From contig NZ_JABWDU010000001.1 of NCBI RefSeq assembly GCF_013371465.1, positions 1 to 64,000 on the forward strand: a DNA stretch of 64,000 nt, written 5' to 3'. Every line of letters starts with the position of its first letter. Within the stretch, counting starts at the first letter, position 1. This DNA comes from Ensifer oleiphilus. Lineage in GTDB: Bacteria > Pseudomonadota > Alphaproteobacteria > Rhizobiales > Rhizobiaceae. Made by a program: the position numbers and the translations under genes. Shown here in pieces: positions 63,350 to 64,000 of the stretch. The notes below the pieces were generated by a model. It was not told the DNA's origin. It saw only the letters and a list, made by a program, of their open reading frames with translations, and searched no databases.

Positions 63350-63663
63350 AAACGAGATTGTAAAATATGCATGCTCTTCAACAGCTTGCCGGATCTGGTG
63401 TTACGGAGCGTTGCCGCTTCGTTCGCGCAATACCGCCAGCCCTGGCGCCGCGGGCCGTGTGGGCAGGCGAGACGCTTGGAATCGGGTCTCAAAACCGATC
63501 GCGTCACGCCACCACGCTGAGGCTCTTGCGGTCCAGACGTCTGCGCCTTTGCAGGCGTCATCCATTGGTCCACGCATTCCTTGGCGCACGCCATATCGAC
63601 GGCCGCGGACGCTTTGGAGACCGACCGACACGAAGATCCGGTCTTGGGCCTGTCGATACCGGG
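63350..63663. other. Intergenic stretch, no gene seen
   Basis: About 310 bases between the PBP1A promoter region and a small secreted protein. Open frames on both strands lack ribosome binding sites and recognisable composition. No tRNA or clear terminator was found. Confidence 0.4.
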
Positions 63664-63873
63664 CTATTCAGCGGTCTTTTCGTCCTGAACGATACGATCG
63701 GTCTTTTTCAACAGCACCGTCTCTTCGGAGGTCGACTGGCTTTCCGTCGTGATGCTGGCGGTCGTTGTTGCCGTATCGATCGCTGCGTTGGTCCTGGCGT
63801 GATAGGCGCATTCCGCAACTGCCATGGGGGCGGACAGGCCGATGGCGACTATGGCCACTAGAAGCGTCTTCAT
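63664..63873 (-). CDS. Small secreted protein of unknown function
   Basis: A 69-aa product with a typical signal peptide (LLVAIVAIGLSAPMAVA, cleavage about residue 20), then a Thr/Ser/Ala-rich, mildly acidic mature part of about 49 residues with one Cys at its very start (ECAYH). AAGGAGAAG lies 4 nt before the ATG, strong support for translation. I recognise no domain. The next gene toward the right is outside the window. Confidence 0.7.
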   Translation of the reverse strand: MKTLLVAIVAIGLSAPMAVAECAYHARTNAAIDTATTTASITTESQSTSEETVLLKKTDRIVQDEKTAE

Positions 63874-64000
63874 GAACTTCTCCTTCTCGCTCGCAGAAAA
63901 ATTCTAACCCCCGGTGCGATTTGCCCGAAATCACGATTTTGTTTGGGTCGTTGTGTCGGGTGCAGGAATTGGATTGCAGGCAGTTGTTCCGCCGTCGCGT
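63874..64000. other. Right end of window, no gene seen
   Basis: The last 127 bases hold the ribosome binding site of the small secreted protein and presumably its promoter. No other feature is supported. Confidence 0.4.

Noticed and set aside
63346-63594. 82-codon minus-strand frame in the gap right of PBP1A
   Set aside because: It has no ribosome binding site and no recognisable composition; it ends inside the CtrA-type site.

Overview
The window reads as chromosomal DNA of a Rhizobiaceae bacterium, most likely Sinorhizobium/Ensifer. The signs are GC-rich coding sequence, the rRNA-end order 23S-5S-tRNA-fMet, a Caulobacter/rhizobial-type Cpa/Tad pilus locus, the DUF47-pit pair preceded by a PhoB box, an alphaproteobacterial RpoH promoter before dnaK, and rhizobial-type intergenic hairpin repeats. 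I recall a similar gene order (pilA-cpa, pepA, glk, gpmA, pit, dnaJ, dnaK, penicillin-binding protein 1A) in S. meliloti but cannot check that here. No phage, insertion sequence or CRISPR array is visible, and no gene looks broken.

Layout. 1-680: end of an rRNA operon (23S 3' end, 5S, initiator tRNA, two terminator hairpins). 0.98-3.4 kb: a ZntA-type metal-efflux P-type ATPase with a MerR-type promoter. 3.6-13.4 kb: nucleoside uptake and salvage. This comprises an ABC importer (ATPase and two permeases, no binding protein), then cdd-punA-deoA on the plus strand, and deoB-add and upp on the minus strand, with a DTG aspartic protease gene between them. 13.6-25.5 kb: a Tad/Flp pilus locus. Flp pilin, CpaA-F, TadB and TadC lie on the plus strand; two TadE-like pseudopilins, a stand-alone secretin N-domain protein and TadD lie on the minus strand. 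25.6-36.6 kb: peptidase and peptide uptake genes (M17 aminopeptidase, MarR-like regulator, NlpC/P60, hydroxyacid dehydrogenase, YejFEBA, MepA), a possible murein-peptide scavenging neighbourhood. 36.7-41.6 kb: mgsA, glk, an exporter-type ABC protein, dapB, gpmA. 41.6-50.2 kb: DNA repair and housekeeping (Ada-like/Ogt, DUF2244, nth, recF), a tetR-glyoxalase pair with twin operators, a PfkB sugar kinase, an SH3 protein, a glyoxylate reductase, GNAT and MoeB-like proteins. 50.5-52.2 kb: the DUF47-pit phosphate system. 52.2-57.3 kb: an accessory-looking block (serine beta-lactamase-fold protein, lysR, SDR, DUF1326-DUF2182). 57.3-63.2 kb: dnaJ, dnaK, penicillin-binding protein 1A. The window ends with a small secreted protein.

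How it works together. Exogenous nucleosides enter through the ABC importer. Cdd and Add deaminate them, PunA and DeoA phosphorolyse them, DeoB isomerises the pentose phosphate and Upp recaptures uracil. The Cpa/Tad genes specify one complete envelope-spanning pilus machine. MepA, NlpC/P60, YejABEF and the aminopeptidase could together release, import and degrade cell-wall peptides. Several transcription sites can be read directly: a MerR-type promoter, a PhoB box, an RpoH promoter, paired TetR operators, a sigma70 promoter before DUF1326, and TTAA-N7-TTAA (CtrA-type) sites.

The most interesting uncharacterised unit is the DUF1326-DUF2182 pair, whose Met- and Cys-rich motifs suggest copper or other soft-metal handling in the envelope.
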